Positions 1 through 7,907 are shown, numbered from the stretch's first letter. The stretch: 21,374 nucleotides of DNA from DASYSL01 sp036003365 (GCA_036003365.1 DASYSL010000175.1:1-21374); one strand, 5' to 3'. The notes: generated by a model from the sequence alone, not told the origin. Program-made: numbers and translations.

Positions 1-2
1 GG

Positions 3-1568
3 CCCAAGCGCGTGGACGGCAAACGCGTCGAGGGCACGTTCCGCTCTCACCAGGTGCCGATCGACGCCGCGCGGACGAACCCCGAGCACCGCCGCCTCCT
101 CGAGCGCTGGATGCGCAGTTATCGTCCGCGCGAGTTGTTCGATCGCAGCGGCGCGCTGCGGCCCGAGCTGGCCCAGCTCGCGCCCACGGGCGAGCGCCGC
201 ATGGGCGCCAATCCGCACGCCAACGGTGGGATTCTTCTCCGTGACTTGCGGCTGCCCGACTTCCGCCGCTACGCCGTGAACGTCCCCAGTCCGGGCGCGG
301 TCGACGGCGAGGCCACCCGCGTGCAGGGTGGTTTCATTCGCGATGTGTTCGAGCTCAACGACAACTTCATGGTGGTGAGCCCGGACGAGACCGCCTCGAA
401 CCGCTGGACGCCGGTGTTCGAGGCCACCGATCGGCGCACCATGGAGCCCATCGAGCCCGCCGACGACCACGAGTCGGCGCGCGGGCGCGTGTTCGAGATC
501 CTCTCCGAGCACACCTGCCAGGGCTGGCTCGAGGGCTACCTGCTCACCGGCCGGCACGGCTTCTTCTCGTGCTACGAGGCGTTCATCCACATCGTCGACT
601 CGATGTTCAATCAGCACGCCAAGTGGCTCAAGACGACCCGCCACATCTCGTGGCGGCGGCCCATCTCTTCGCTCAACTACCTGCTCACCTCGCACGTGTG
701 GCGCCAGGATCACAACGGCTTCAGCCACCAGGATCCAGGCTTCCTCGATCACGTGGCCAACAAGAAGGCGGAGATCATCCGCATCTATCTGCCGCCCGAC
801 GCCAACACGCTGCTCTCGGTGACCGACCACTGCTTGCGCAGCCGGCACTACGTGAACGTGATCGTGGCCGGCAAGCAGCCGGCGCCGCAGTGGCTCACCA
901 TGGAAGAGGCGGTGCGCCACACCGAGGCCGGCGTGGGCATCTGGGACTGGGCGTCGAACGACGGCGACCAGGAGCCCGACGTGGTCATGGCCTGCGCCGG
1001 CGACGTGCCCACGCTCGAGACTCTCGCGGCCGTCGACCTCCTGCGCCGCTTCTTCCCGGACCTCACCGTGCGCGTGGTGAACGTGGTCGATCTCATGACG
1101 CTCCAGCCGCCGGGCGAGCATCCGCACGGCTTGCCCGATCGCGAGTTCGATCTTCTGTTCACCAAGGACAAGCCGATCGTGTTCGCGTTCCACGGCTACC
1201 CGATGCTCATCCACAAGCTCACGTACCGGCGCACCAATCACGACAACCTGCACGTGCGCGGCTATAAGGAGGAGGGGACGACGACGACGCCCTTCGACAT
1301 GGTGGTTCGCAACGATCTCGACCGCTTCCACCTGGTGAGCGACGTCATCCAGCGGGTGCCGAACCTGGAGCCGCGCGCCGCCTCCGTGGAGAAATGGCTG
1401 CGCGATCGTCTGGCCGACCACCACGCGTACATCGTCGAGCACGGCGAGGACTTGCCCGAGATCAAGGACTGGCGCTGGCCGGGCAAGGGGAAGGGCGCCG
1501 CGGTGAAAGCCAAGAAGCGGGCCGCCCCCGCGGGCAAGCGCGCCCGCCGCCGCGTGGCGGTGCCATGA
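3..1568 (+). CDS. xfp: Phosphoketolase (xylulose-5-P/fructose-6-P), 5'-truncated by the window edge
   Basis: This is a thiamine-diphosphate enzyme of the cytoplasm. It cleaves xylulose 5-phosphate or fructose 6-phosphate with phosphate to give acetyl phosphate plus glyceraldehyde 3-phosphate or erythrose 4-phosphate. The frame is open from base 3, and 521 residues are visible of a family usually near 790, so the N-terminal cofactor half lies outside. Family signatures include the opening VEGTFRSHQVPI, the stretch ending in DNFMVVSPDETASNR, EAFIHIVDSMFNQHAKWLK, the block around 700-760 encoding WRQDHNGFSHQDPGF, and IYLPPDANTLLSV. The family normally ends near the DWRW motif. Here about 27 extra residues rich in Lys, Arg and Ala follow, which is unusual. 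The stop overlaps the acetate kinase start as ATGA, so the two are translationally coupled and act in sequence. Confidence 0.96.
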   Translation, partial: PKRVDGKRVEGTFRSHQVPIDAARTNPEHRRLLERWMRSYRPRELFDRSGALRPELAQLAPTGERRMGANPHANGGILLRDLRLPDFRRYAVNVPSPGAVDGEATRVQGGFIRDVFELNDNFMVVSPDETASNRWTPVFEATDRRTMEPIEPADDHESARGRVFEILSEHTCQGWLEGYLLTGRHGFFSCYEAFIHIVDSMFNQHAKWLKTTRHISWRRPISSLNYLLTSHVWRQDHNGFSHQDPGFLDHVANKKAEIIRIYLPPDANTLLSVTDHCLRSRHYVNVIVAGKQPAPQWLTMEEAVRHTEAGVGIWDWASNDGDQEPDVVMACAGDVPTLETLAAVDLLRRFFPDLTVRVVNVVDLMTLQPPGEHPHGLPDREFDLLFTKDKPIVFAFHGYPMLIHKLTYRRTNHDNLHVRGYKEEGTTTTPFDMVVRNDLDRFHLVSDVIQRVPNLEPRAASVEKWLRDRLADHHAYIVEHGEDLPEIKDWRWPGKGKGAAVKAKKRAAPAGKRARRRVAVP

Positions 1569-2773
1569 ACGTCCTGGTCTTGAATTGCGGCAGTTCGTCC
1601 TTGCGTTTCCAGGTGATCGACACCGATCTCGGCAAGATCGAGAAGGACGCCGACCGCCGCCTGGCGGCGGGCAGGATCGAGCGCATCGGCTCGGAGGCGG
1701 TGATCGAGATCGAGAGCGAGGGCAAGCCGCGCGTCAAGCGCGCCGAAGCCCTGCGCGACCACAAGGCCGCGCTCGACGCCATCCTGCCCGCGCTCGGCGC
1801 CGACATCGACGCCGTCGGCCACCGCGTGGTCCACGGCGGCGAGAAGCTCACGCGCTCGGTGCTCATCGACGAGAGCGTGATCGAGGGCATCGAGGAGTGC
1901 ATCGAGCTGGCGCCCCTGCACAATCCGGCGAACCTCAAGGGCATCCACGCGGCGCGCGAGCGCTTCGGCGCCAAGGTGCCGCAGGCCGCCGTCTTCGACA
2001 CCTCGTTCCACGCCACCATGCCGGAGACGTCGTACCTGTACGCGCTCCCGTACTGGACGTACGTGCGCCACAAGATTCGCCGCTACGGCTTCCACGGTAC
2101 TTCGCACCGCTACGTCGCCTATCGCTATCGCCGCCTGACCGGCAAGGCGCGCGAGGACGTGAATCTCATCACGCTGCACCTGGGGAACGGCTGCTCGGCC
2201 TGCGCCATTAGGGCCGGCCAATCGGTCGACACCTCGATGGGGCTCACGCCCCTCGAAGGCCTCGTCATGGGCACGCGCTCGGGCGACCTCGATCCCTCGA
2301 TCCTCGAATACCTGGCGCACCGCGAGGGCATGTCGTTCGGCGAAATCGACGCCATGCTCAACAAGCAATCCGGCCTCGTGGGGGTGAGCGGCATCACCAA
2401 CGACATGCGCGACCTGCTCGACGAGGAGCGCCAGAACGGAGATCGGCGCGCGCGCCTGGCCATCGACCTCTTCTGCCTGCGCGTGCGCAAGTACATCGGC
2501 GCCTACCTGGCGCGCTTGAACGGCGCCGAAGCCATCGTCTTTGCCGGCGGCATCGGCGAGAACGCGGCCGCCATCCGCGAGCGCATCTGCGCCGATCTGG
2601 GCTTCCTCGGCATCGTCCTCGATCCCGAGAAGAACGCGCGCACGGTGAACGGGGCGGAAGGCGACATCGCGGGGGCCAACAGCAAGGTGCGCGTGTGGGT
2701 GATTCCCACCAACGAGGAGCTGCTCATCGCCCGCGACACGGTGCGCTGCGTGGAGAAGAAGGAGCTTCCGTAG
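1565..2773 (+). CDS. ackA: Acetate kinase
   Basis: Converts acetyl phosphate and ADP to acetate and ATP, in either direction, in the cytoplasm. The 402-residue length is typical. The ASKHA-family signatures are all present: N-terminal VLNCGSSSLRFQV with Asn7, GHRVVHGGE, APLHNPANLKGI, FDTSFHATMPE, RYGFHGTSHRYV, HLGNGCSACAI, DTSMGLTPLEGLVMGTRSGD, the FAGGIGENAAAIRE nucleotide-binding loop, and C-terminal PTNEELLIARDT. I chose ATG 1565 because the product then begins exactly where the family does. The frame is open further upstream but only as an overlap with phosphoketolase. The ATGA overlap indicates a two-gene operon, in which phosphoketolase supplies the acetyl phosphate that this enzyme uses for ATP synthesis. 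Confidence 0.97.
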   Translation: MNVLVLNCGSSSLRFQVIDTDLGKIEKDADRRLAAGRIERIGSEAVIEIESEGKPRVKRAEALRDHKAALDAILPALGADIDAVGHRVVHGGEKLTRSVLIDESVIEGIEECIELAPLHNPANLKGIHAARERFGAKVPQAAVFDTSFHATMPETSYLYALPYWTYVRHKIRRYGFHGTSHRYVAYRYRRLTGKAREDVNLITLHLGNGCSACAIRAGQSVDTSMGLTPLEGLVMGTRSGDLDPSILEYLAHREGMSFGEIDAMLNKQSGLVGVSGITNDMRDLLDEERQNGDRRARLAIDLFCLRVRKYIGAYLARLNGAEAIVFAGGIGENAAAIRERICADLGFLGIVLDPEKNARTVNGAEGDIAGANSKVRVWVIPTNEELLIARDTVRCVEKKELP

Positions 2774-2864
2774 CGCCAACCTGTCCCGGTCGGGACGGGT
2801 GCGTGATACCCTGGAAGTGCGCTTTTCGAGGCCTCCACCGGGCCGATGGAGTGCGGCGTACGCC

Positions 2865-3599
2865 ATGGTCAAACGCTCCGCGACATCTCGCAGCCGCTTG
2901 GACCACGATCCGGCGACGATGGGTGTCTCGGTTCTCCTCTCCTGCCTCTTGAGCCTCCTCGTCGTCCTGCTCGTGTTTCCGCCGGCGCGCCGCGCCGAAA
3001 GCATCGAAGAGAGCCTCCGGCGCTTCGGCTACGAGGGACCCACGCGCTACCAGCGCGAGATCCAGATTCGTCTTCCCGACGAAGCCCCGCTCGTCATCGG
3101 TCAGAACCGGCTCATGGGCGGCCTCGCGCGCACCGAGGCGGCGAAGAGCGAGGGCACGCCGATCCCGGTCGAGGCGGAAGCCCGTCGCAAGGGCCGCCAG
3201 CGCGACTTTCCCGGCCTCGCTGGGCTCGCGGCCTCGGGCGACGCGGCGCGGCGCCTGCGCGAGCTGCACGTGCAGGTCATTCAATCCGAGGACCTGATCA
3301 CGGTGTTCCTGATGCGTCCCGATTATCCGCGTGAAGCCATCGCGCACGGCGACACCGGGCGCGTCGAGCTGGCCGGACTCGTGAACGTGCACGGCGTGGT
3401 CGAGGACGTGCTCGTCATGCATAGCGCAGGCGATCTCCTCGACCAGGCTGCGACCGAAGCCCTGCGCCAGAGCCGATTCCTCCCGTACCGCAACAAGGAG
3501 GGGACGGTCGAGGCGACCTGGGCGGCATTCAATTACCGGTTCAATCTCGAGATCAAGGTCCAGGATTGCCCCGATTGCCCCGTCCCGCGAATGGAGTAG
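2865..3599 (+). CDS. TonB-like energy-transducing protein with TonB C-terminal domain
   Basis: A 244-residue protein with a short basic cytoplasmic N-terminus, one membrane segment at about residues 19-38 (GVSVLLSCLLSLLVVLLVF), a periplasmic linker, and a TonB C-terminal domain at about 150-235. That domain opens with RPDYPREAI and continues with GRVELAGLVNVHGVVED, the usual YP...A...G-V pattern. TonB proteins couple the inner-membrane proton gradient (via ExbB/ExbD) to outer-membrane receptors. Family members with other scaffolding roles also exist, and there is no Pro-rich linker here. ExbBD are not in the window. The start is uncertain: ATG 2865 gives the expected basic leader, ATG 2919 lies directly at the membrane segment, and neither has a clear ribosome-binding site. 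It ends 39 nt before the thioredoxin-fold gene and may share its transcript. Confidence 0.82.
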   Translation: MVKRSATSRSRLDHDPATMGVSVLLSCLLSLLVVLLVFPPARRAESIEESLRRFGYEGPTRYQREIQIRLPDEAPLVIGQNRLMGGLARTEAAKSEGTPIPVEAEARRKGRQRDFPGLAGLAASGDAARRLRELHVQVIQSEDLITVFLMRPDYPREAIAHGDTGRVELAGLVNVHGVVEDVLVMHSAGDLLDQAATEALRQSRFLPYRNKEGTVEATWAAFNYRFNLEIKVQDCPDCPVPRME

Positions 3600-3638
3600 C
3601 GTGGGCTTTGCCCCTCGCCCGAAACGTGGAGGCAGCCC

Positions 3639-4205
3639 ATGGCGATCGAATGGGTCCGTGACGTGGACGAAGCATTCCGTCGCGCCCGGGAAAGCGGAAA
3701 GCCGGTGCTCGCCGACTTTTCCGCCGCGCCCACCTGAAGCGGATGCGCTCGGCTGGAAGCCGAGGTCTATCCGCAGCCGGACGTGATCCGATTCGTCGAG
3801 CAGCATTTCGTGCCGCTCAAGATCCACATCCGGGAGCAACCGAGGTTGTTCGAAAGGTTCGAAGCGCGGTGGACGCCGACGCAGCTGATCCTCGACGAGA
3901 ACGGCGAGGAGCGCTACCGCATCGAAGGCTTCCTTCCCAAAGACGATCTGCTGGCCCAGCTCGAGATGGGGCTCGGCAAGCTGGCTTTCGAGCGCAAGCG
4001 TTTCGAGGATGCCGAGCGCCAGTTTCACGACGTCGAGGTGCAGCACCCTGAGTCCGGTGCGGCGCCCGAGGCGCTCTACTGGGAAGGCGTGGCCGCGTAC
4101 AAGTCGAGCAATGACGCCGGCCGGCTGAAGGACACGGCACGCGACCTGTCGCGGCGTTATCCGGAAAGCGAGTGGGCGAGGCGCGCCTCGGTGTGGGCGG
4201 CGTGA
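3639..4205 (+). CDS. Thioredoxin-fold/TPR selenoprotein candidate with UxxC redox motif (TGA 3735-3737 = Sec33)
   Basis: Read through the in-frame TGA at 3735-3737, this is a 188-residue protein. Residues 1-105 resemble a thioredoxin fold: MAIEWVRDVDEAF, KPVLADFSAAPT, then U33-S-G-C36 where thioredoxins carry CxxC, LEAEVYPQPDV, and RWTPTQLILD with a likely cis-Pro at 80. Residues about 107-180 look like TPR-type helices (LGKLAFERKRFEDAERQF, APEALYWEGVAAYK, LSRRYPESEWA). A good Shine-Dalgarno GGAGG (3628-3632) lies 6 nt before ATG 3639. The alternative start GTG 3783, used if TGA is a stop, has none and loses the redox motif. A SECIS-like hairpin follows the TGA immediately. I infer a thiol oxidoreductase or reductase whose substrate is unknown. 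No signal peptide is evident. The selA/B/C/D genes are not in the window. A nonsense mutation or sequencing error is possible but fits less well. Confidence 0.88.
3739..3774 (+). promoter_or_regulatory. Bacterial SECIS-like hairpin downstream of UGA 3735-3737
   Basis: The lower stem GCGGAT (3739-3744) pairs perfectly with ATCCGC (3769-3774). A small internal loop (3745-3747 against 3765-3768) separates it from the upper stem CTCGGC (3748-3753), which pairs perfectly with GCCGAG (3759-3764). One further T-A pair (3754/3758) closes a GGA loop. The apical loop starts 16-17 nt after the UGA and has G in its first or second position. These features meet the published bacterial SECIS criteria of a 16-37 nt distance and an early loop guanosine. 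SelB with Sec-tRNA would bind such an element. It lies within the coding sequence, as bacterial SECIS elements do. Confidence 0.85.
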
Positions 4206-4221
4206 AGGCCCTCGAAGCCCA

Positions 4222-4767
4222 CTACCGGAGTGCGCGGAAGGGCTTGGCGGTGGGATCGAACGGCTTGGAGGGATCGACGGCGACGCCGTCCACCCAGCGG
4301 TGGCGGTCGCGGAGGTCGTCGATCGAGGCCAGCAGCCACACGCCGTCGACGCGCCGCCAGGTCTCGCGCTGGGTCACGTCGTACTCGACCTTGCGCTTCT
4401 TCCCGTTCAGCACTTGATAGCGCGAGCCCTTCTGGAACACGTCGACCACCGCCAGATCCGGCCCGGGCGTGACCAGCGAGCGAACCTTGTAGTGGACCTC
4501 GATAGGCGGCAGGTTGTTGCTGAAGTGGTAGGCGAGCACGCGGCGCGCGTTGTCGGCGCTGTCGCGCTCACCATCCGGATAATGGATGCAGAAGTCGGGC
4601 GTGCGCAGGGCGAACACGGCGGCCGTGTCGCGGGCCGCGAACGCCTTGGCCATGGACTCGTAGCGTGCCTCGATCTGTGTGCGCACGCGCGCGTCCGACG
4701 CGTCTTCCGCGGCGGCGGCGCTTGCGGACATCGCGATCAAGATCACAGCGAGAGCAACCCGTCTCAT
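4222..4767 (-). CDS. Exported DUF4440/SnoaL-like (NTF2-fold) protein
   Basis: A 181-residue protein with a clear Sec signal peptide (MRRVALAVILIAMSASAAAA, cleavage probably before EDA). The mature part has the DUF4440 layout of the NTF2-like superfamily: an opening helix with YESMAKAFAARDTAAVFAL, TPDFCIHYPDGE, a central sheet with VHYKVRSLV, and the closing WRRVDGVWLLASIDD. NTF2-like proteins include ligand-binding proteins and enzymes, and no catalytic role can be assigned here. It lies 40 nt downstream of the kinase gene on the same strand, so the two could be co-transcribed. It converges on the thioredoxin-fold gene, with 16 nt between the two stops. No strong ribosome-binding site is visible, but the signal peptide fixes the start. 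Confidence 0.8.
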   Translation of the reverse strand: MRRVALAVILIAMSASAAAAEDASDARVRTQIEARYESMAKAFAARDTAAVFALRTPDFCIHYPDGERDSADNARRVLAYHFSNNLPPIEVHYKVRSLVTPGPDLAVVDVFQKGSRYQVLNGKKRKVEYDVTQRETWRRVDGVWLLASIDDLRDRHRWVDGVAVDPSKPFDPTAKPFRALR

Positions 4768-4807
4768 GACTTCAACGTATCACTTCGCGCCGCCGCCCTT
4801 CCACGCC

Positions 4808-7177
4808 TCAGCTCGCCGGCCGCAGCCCGACCGCACGCACGATCTCGGCGAAGCGGGGATCCCTGCGCAGCGGATCGAAGTGCGGATCCACGTTGACCCA
4901 GAGGACGTCGCCGTTGTGGCCGTCGACGGCACGACGGAGCCAGGCGAACGTCTGATCGGCGTCGCCGAGCATGGCGTAGACCTCGGCCATGCGGTACGCG
5001 ACTTCCTTCGGCGGCGCCTTCTTCAAGAGCTCGATCCACGTCCGGCAGTAGCCGGGCTCGCCGGCGCTGGCGTAAGAGGCGTCCAGCGCCTTGACGAATT
5101 TCTCACCGCCCATCGACTCGGGCCAGTTCGTGCGCACCGCGTCGATGGCGCCGCGAAAATCCCCGCGCCACTCGCTGACACCCGCCAATTGCCGCTCGAG
5201 CAGCGGCGAGCCCGGGAACAGATCGAGCGCGCGATGCGCCTGCGCCACGGCCTCGTCGAACTGCCGCGCCTCTCCGAGAACGCTGATCAGATGCCAGTTG
5301 TTCATGAGCGAGAGCGGATCCAGCTCGAGAGCCCGCCGGTTCTCGCGCAGCGCCTCGCCGGTGCGCCCCTGGGCTCCGAGAATGACCGCATAGATGAAGT
5401 GTCCATTCGAATAACCCGGATCCAGCTCGATACCCCGCCGGGCGTGCTCTTCGGCGCCCTTCCAGTCCCAGTCGACGAAGAAGAGAGCGATGGCCTCGGC
5501 GGTGTGGGCCTCGGCGAGGTTGGGATCGAGTGCCAAGGCGCGGCTCGCCGCGGCCTTGGCCTTGGGCATGGCGACGTCGAGGGACACGGAGCCGAGCACG
5601 TGTCCCTCGATCACGTTGGCGTTGGCGATCCCGGCGTAGAAGCGCGCGTTGTCGGGATCGAGCACGATGGCCTGGTTGAAATAGTCCTCGGCCTGGCGGG
5701 CGCTCTCGGACGTCATCTTGGCCAGCTCGTAGTCGCCCTTGAGATACAGCTCGTAGGCTTCCGTGTTGAGCGGATGATTGCCGCGGCGTGCGTCGGCCAG
5801 GGCGGGGGAGAGCTGGATCTGGATCTCCTGCGCGATGTCGCCCGCGATCTCGCGCTGGAGCGACAGCACCTGTTCGAGCTTGCGCTCGTAGCTCCGCGCC
5901 CACAGGTGCTTGTCCTCGGCCGCGTCGACGAGCTGGGCGGTCACGCGTACGCGATCGCCGGCGCGCGTCACCGAGCCCTCGACGATGCCGTCGACGCCGA
6001 GCTCGCGCGCGATCTGCGCCATGGGCTCCCGGGTTCCCTTGTAGCGCATGACCGAGGTGCGCGAGATGACCTTGAGATCGCGGAGCGGGGTGAGGCTCGT
6101 GATCAGCTCCTCGGTCATGCCGTCGGCGAAGTAGTCCTGTCCCGGATCGCCCGAGAGGTTGGCGAGCGGCAGCACGGCCAGCGAGCGGATGGTAGCGGCG
6201 CGCGACTGGGTGCCGCTGCCGAAGATGCGCCCGCGCGCGAAGTAGACGCCGGCGCCGATGGTGAGCAGGAAGACGATCGCGGCGACCCAGAGAAGAGCGC
6301 GCGGCACTCCCGCGCCGCCGGCGGCCATCGCATGCATGCGATCGCTCGAATCGGTCTGCACGGCTTCGAGCGCCGCCATCACCTCGCCCGCGCTCCGGTA
6401 GCGGCGCGCCGGCTCCTTGGCCAGGCAGCGCGCCACGATCGAGCGCAATCCGGCGGGCGTGCGCTCGGGCAAAGGCGGCGGATCGTCGTTGAGAATCGAT
6501 GTCGCGACCTCGATGAGCGTCTTGCCCCGAAAGGGCAAGCGTCCCGTGATCATCTCGAAGAGGACGACGCCGAGTGCCCACAAATCGCTTGCCGGTCCCG
6601 ACTTCTCGCCGCGCAGAACCTCGGGCGCGAGATACCCCGGCGTGCCCACCACCGTGCCTTCCCCGGTCAGGGTGAGCTCGGCACTGTGCTCACCGGCAAC
6701 CGCGAGCTGGCGCGCCAGCCCGAAGTCGAGCACCTTGGCGTCGCCCTCGGGCGTGATCATCACGTTGGCGCTCTTGAGATCGCGGTGCACCACGCCGCGC
6801 TCGTGCGCGTGCGCGAGCGCCGAGGCGATCTGACGTCCGTAGCGCAACACGGTTGCCGACGGCAGGCCTTGCGGCGGGATGCTGGCGGCGAGCGACCGCC
6901 CGGGCACCATCTCCATGGCGATGAAGGCGCGGCCGCCGGCACTGCCGATCTCGTACACGTGGCAGATGTGGGGATGGTTGAGCGCCGAGATGGAGCGCGC
7001 CTCGCGCAGCAGGCGCATACGCGCCGTCTCGTCCTCGCTCGCCGGGCCGCTCAGGAATTTGAGCGCCACATCGCGCTCGAGCTCGGGGTCGTGAGCGCGA
7101 TACACCACGCCCATGCCGCCTTGGCCCAGCTGCTCGAGGATGCGATAACGGCCGACCGTCTGGCCGATCATGGACAA
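4808..7177 (-). CDS. PknB-type serine/threonine kinase with transmembrane, TolB-like and TPR regions
   Basis: This is a 789-residue membrane kinase. Residues about 10-275 form a Hanks-type kinase domain: GQGGMGVVYRA glycine loop, Lys40 in VALKFL, HRDLKSAN with catalytic Asp133, DFG Asp151, and GTPGYLAPEVL. A membrane helix follows at about 292-314 (LLWVAAIVFLLTIGAGVYFA). About residues 329-450 are a TolB-like domain (LAVLPLANLSGDPGQDYF, ADGMTEELI, then DGIVEGSVTRAGDRVRVTAQ), the module found in CadC-like and adenylate-cyclase-associated proteins. TPR units fill the rest. The architecture suggests signalling between a cytoplasmic kinase and an extracytoplasmic or scaffold region, with the ligand unknown. 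The start is ambiguous: TTG 7177 has GGAGG 6 nt upstream, while ATG 7171 gives the common MIGQTVGRYRIL opening but with 12-nt spacing. It is divergent from the methyltransferase. Confidence 0.93.
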   Translation of the reverse strand: MSMIGQTVGRYRILEQLGQGGMGVVYRAHDPELERDVALKFLSGPASEDETARMRLLREARSISALNHPHICHVYEIGSAGGRAFIAMEMVPGRSLAASIPPQGLPSATVLRYGRQIASALAHAHERGVVHRDLKSANVMITPEGDAKVLDFGLARQLAVAGEHSAELTLTGEGTVVGTPGYLAPEVLRGEKSGPASDLWALGVVLFEMITGRLPFRGKTLIEVATSILNDDPPPLPERTPAGLRSIVARCLAKEPARRYRSAGEVMAALEAVQTDSSDRMHAMAAGGAGVPRALLWVAAIVFLLTIGAGVYFARGRIFGSGTQSRAATIRSLAVLPLANLSGDPGQDYFADGMTEELITSLTPLRDLKVISRTSVMRYKGTREPMAQIARELGVDGIVEGSVTRAGDRVRVTAQLVDAAEDKHLWARSYERKLEQVLSLQREIAGDIAQEIQIQLSPALADARRGNHPLNTEAYELYLKGDYELAKMTSESARQAEDYFNQAIVLDPDNARFYAGIANANVIEGHVLGSVSLDVAMPKAKAAASRALALDPNLAEAHTAEAIALFFVDWDWKGAEEHARRGIELDPGYSNGHFIYAVILGAQGRTGEALRENRRALELDPLSLMNNWHLISVLGEARQFDEAVAQAHRALDLFPGSPLLERQLAGVSEWRGDFRGAIDAVRTNWPESMGGEKFVKALDASYASAGEPGYCRTWIELLKKAPPKEVAYRMAEVYAMLGDADQTFAWLRRAVDGHNGDVLWVNVDPHFDPLRRDPRFAEIVRAVGLRPAS

Positions 7178-7301
7178 GAGGAGCCTCCGGAAGGGACGAA
7201 TCGGAAGGCTAGACTAGGGGGGCGCCCCGCGATTGGCAATGCCGAGAGCCCGTGTGAGCATGAGCGTGGCGGCGATCCTCGGTTATGATCCCGGCCGCGC
7301 C

Positions 7302-7907
7302 ATGAGCCAGCTCAAGAGCCTTCTCTATTCGCTGTTCGTCAGCCGCCGCAGAGCCTACGACGCGTCGGTCTACACGACGGGCTACTTCCAGTCACGCGAC
7401 GCCGCACCGGCCGTGGATCTCTGCCGCCCATGGGTCGAGCACTGCCGGCCGAAGAATGCGCTCGATGTCGGCTTCGGCACCGGCGCGGTGCTCAAGGGTC
7501 TGGTCGAGCTGGGCGTGGACGCGCATGGCGTCGAGCCCATTGCGGCGGCGTGTGACCTGATGGCCGAGCCCTATCGAAGCCGGGTGTCGCTTGGCGATGC
7601 CCTCCACACGGGCGCCGCCGATGACTCCTACGACCTCGTTCTGTGTCTCGACGTGCTCGAGCATCTGCCCGAAGAGCAATCCGTGGCCGCGGTCGCCGAG
7701 CTTCTGCGGGTGAGCCGCCGCTGGGTCCTCCTCAACATCTGTTATTGGACGGACTCGAACGCCCGCAAGGATTCGACGCACATCAATCTGCATTCGAAGG
7801 GCTGGTGGCGGGAGAAGATCGAGCGCGCCGGCGGTCGTATGGTCCAGACGCCGCGAGGATGGCCCAATCCGCGTAGCACGGTTCTCCTGCAGATCGGGCC
7901 CGGCTGA
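7302..7907 (+). CDS. Class I SAM-dependent methyltransferase (Methyltransf_11/12-like)
   Basis: A 201-residue protein from ATG 7302. The SAM-binding motif I is ALDVGFGTG at about 53-61, followed by the acidic end of strand beta2 in GVDAHGVEP, and DDSYDLVLCLDVLEHLPEE, the usual motif II/post-II of class I methyltransferases. The C-terminal part (NLHSKGWWREKIERAGG) is typical of small-molecule or glycan-modifying members. The substrate cannot be deduced. The frame is open upstream to about 7233, but the usual family start fits MSQLKSLLYSLF at 7302. There is no clear Shine-Dalgarno. A TATGAT hexamer at 7284-7289 sits 12 nt before the ATG, which would give a nearly leaderless transcript if used. 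It is transcribed away from the kinase gene. Confidence 0.85.
   Translation: MSQLKSLLYSLFVSRRRAYDASVYTTGYFQSRDAAPAVDLCRPWVEHCRPKNALDVGFGTGAVLKGLVELGVDAHGVEPIAAACDLMAEPYRSRVSLGDALHTGAADDSYDLVLCLDVLEHLPEEQSVAAVAELLRVSRRWVLLNICYWTDSNARKDSTHINLHSKGWWREKIERAGGRMVQTPRGWPNPRSTVLLQIGPG

Noticed and set aside
2783..2796. GTCCC/GGGAC hairpin after acetate kinase, considered as a terminator
   Set aside because: It is only a 5-bp stem followed by G-rich rather than T-rich sequence.
3783..4205. A shorter gene starting at GTG 3783
   Set aside because: It lacks a ribosome-binding site and removes the first strand, helix and redox motif of the fold. ATG 3639 has GGAGG at 6-nt spacing, and the sequence is in frame across the TGA.
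3639..4205. Reading the gene as a nonsense-mutated pseudogene
   Set aside because: There is only one interruption, it is TGA rather than TAA or TAG, it is exactly at the redox Cys, and a SECIS-like hairpin follows. Decay would not be expected to give all of these.
4203..4205. A second Sec codon at the terminal TGA
   Set aside because: The protein similarity ends at SVWAA, no SECIS-like hairpin follows, and the next gene converges at 4222.
4679..7288. A long open frame on the plus strand opposite the kinase
   Set aside because: It is an antisense frame typical of very high GC. The minus strand has the clear kinase, TolB-like and TPR motifs.
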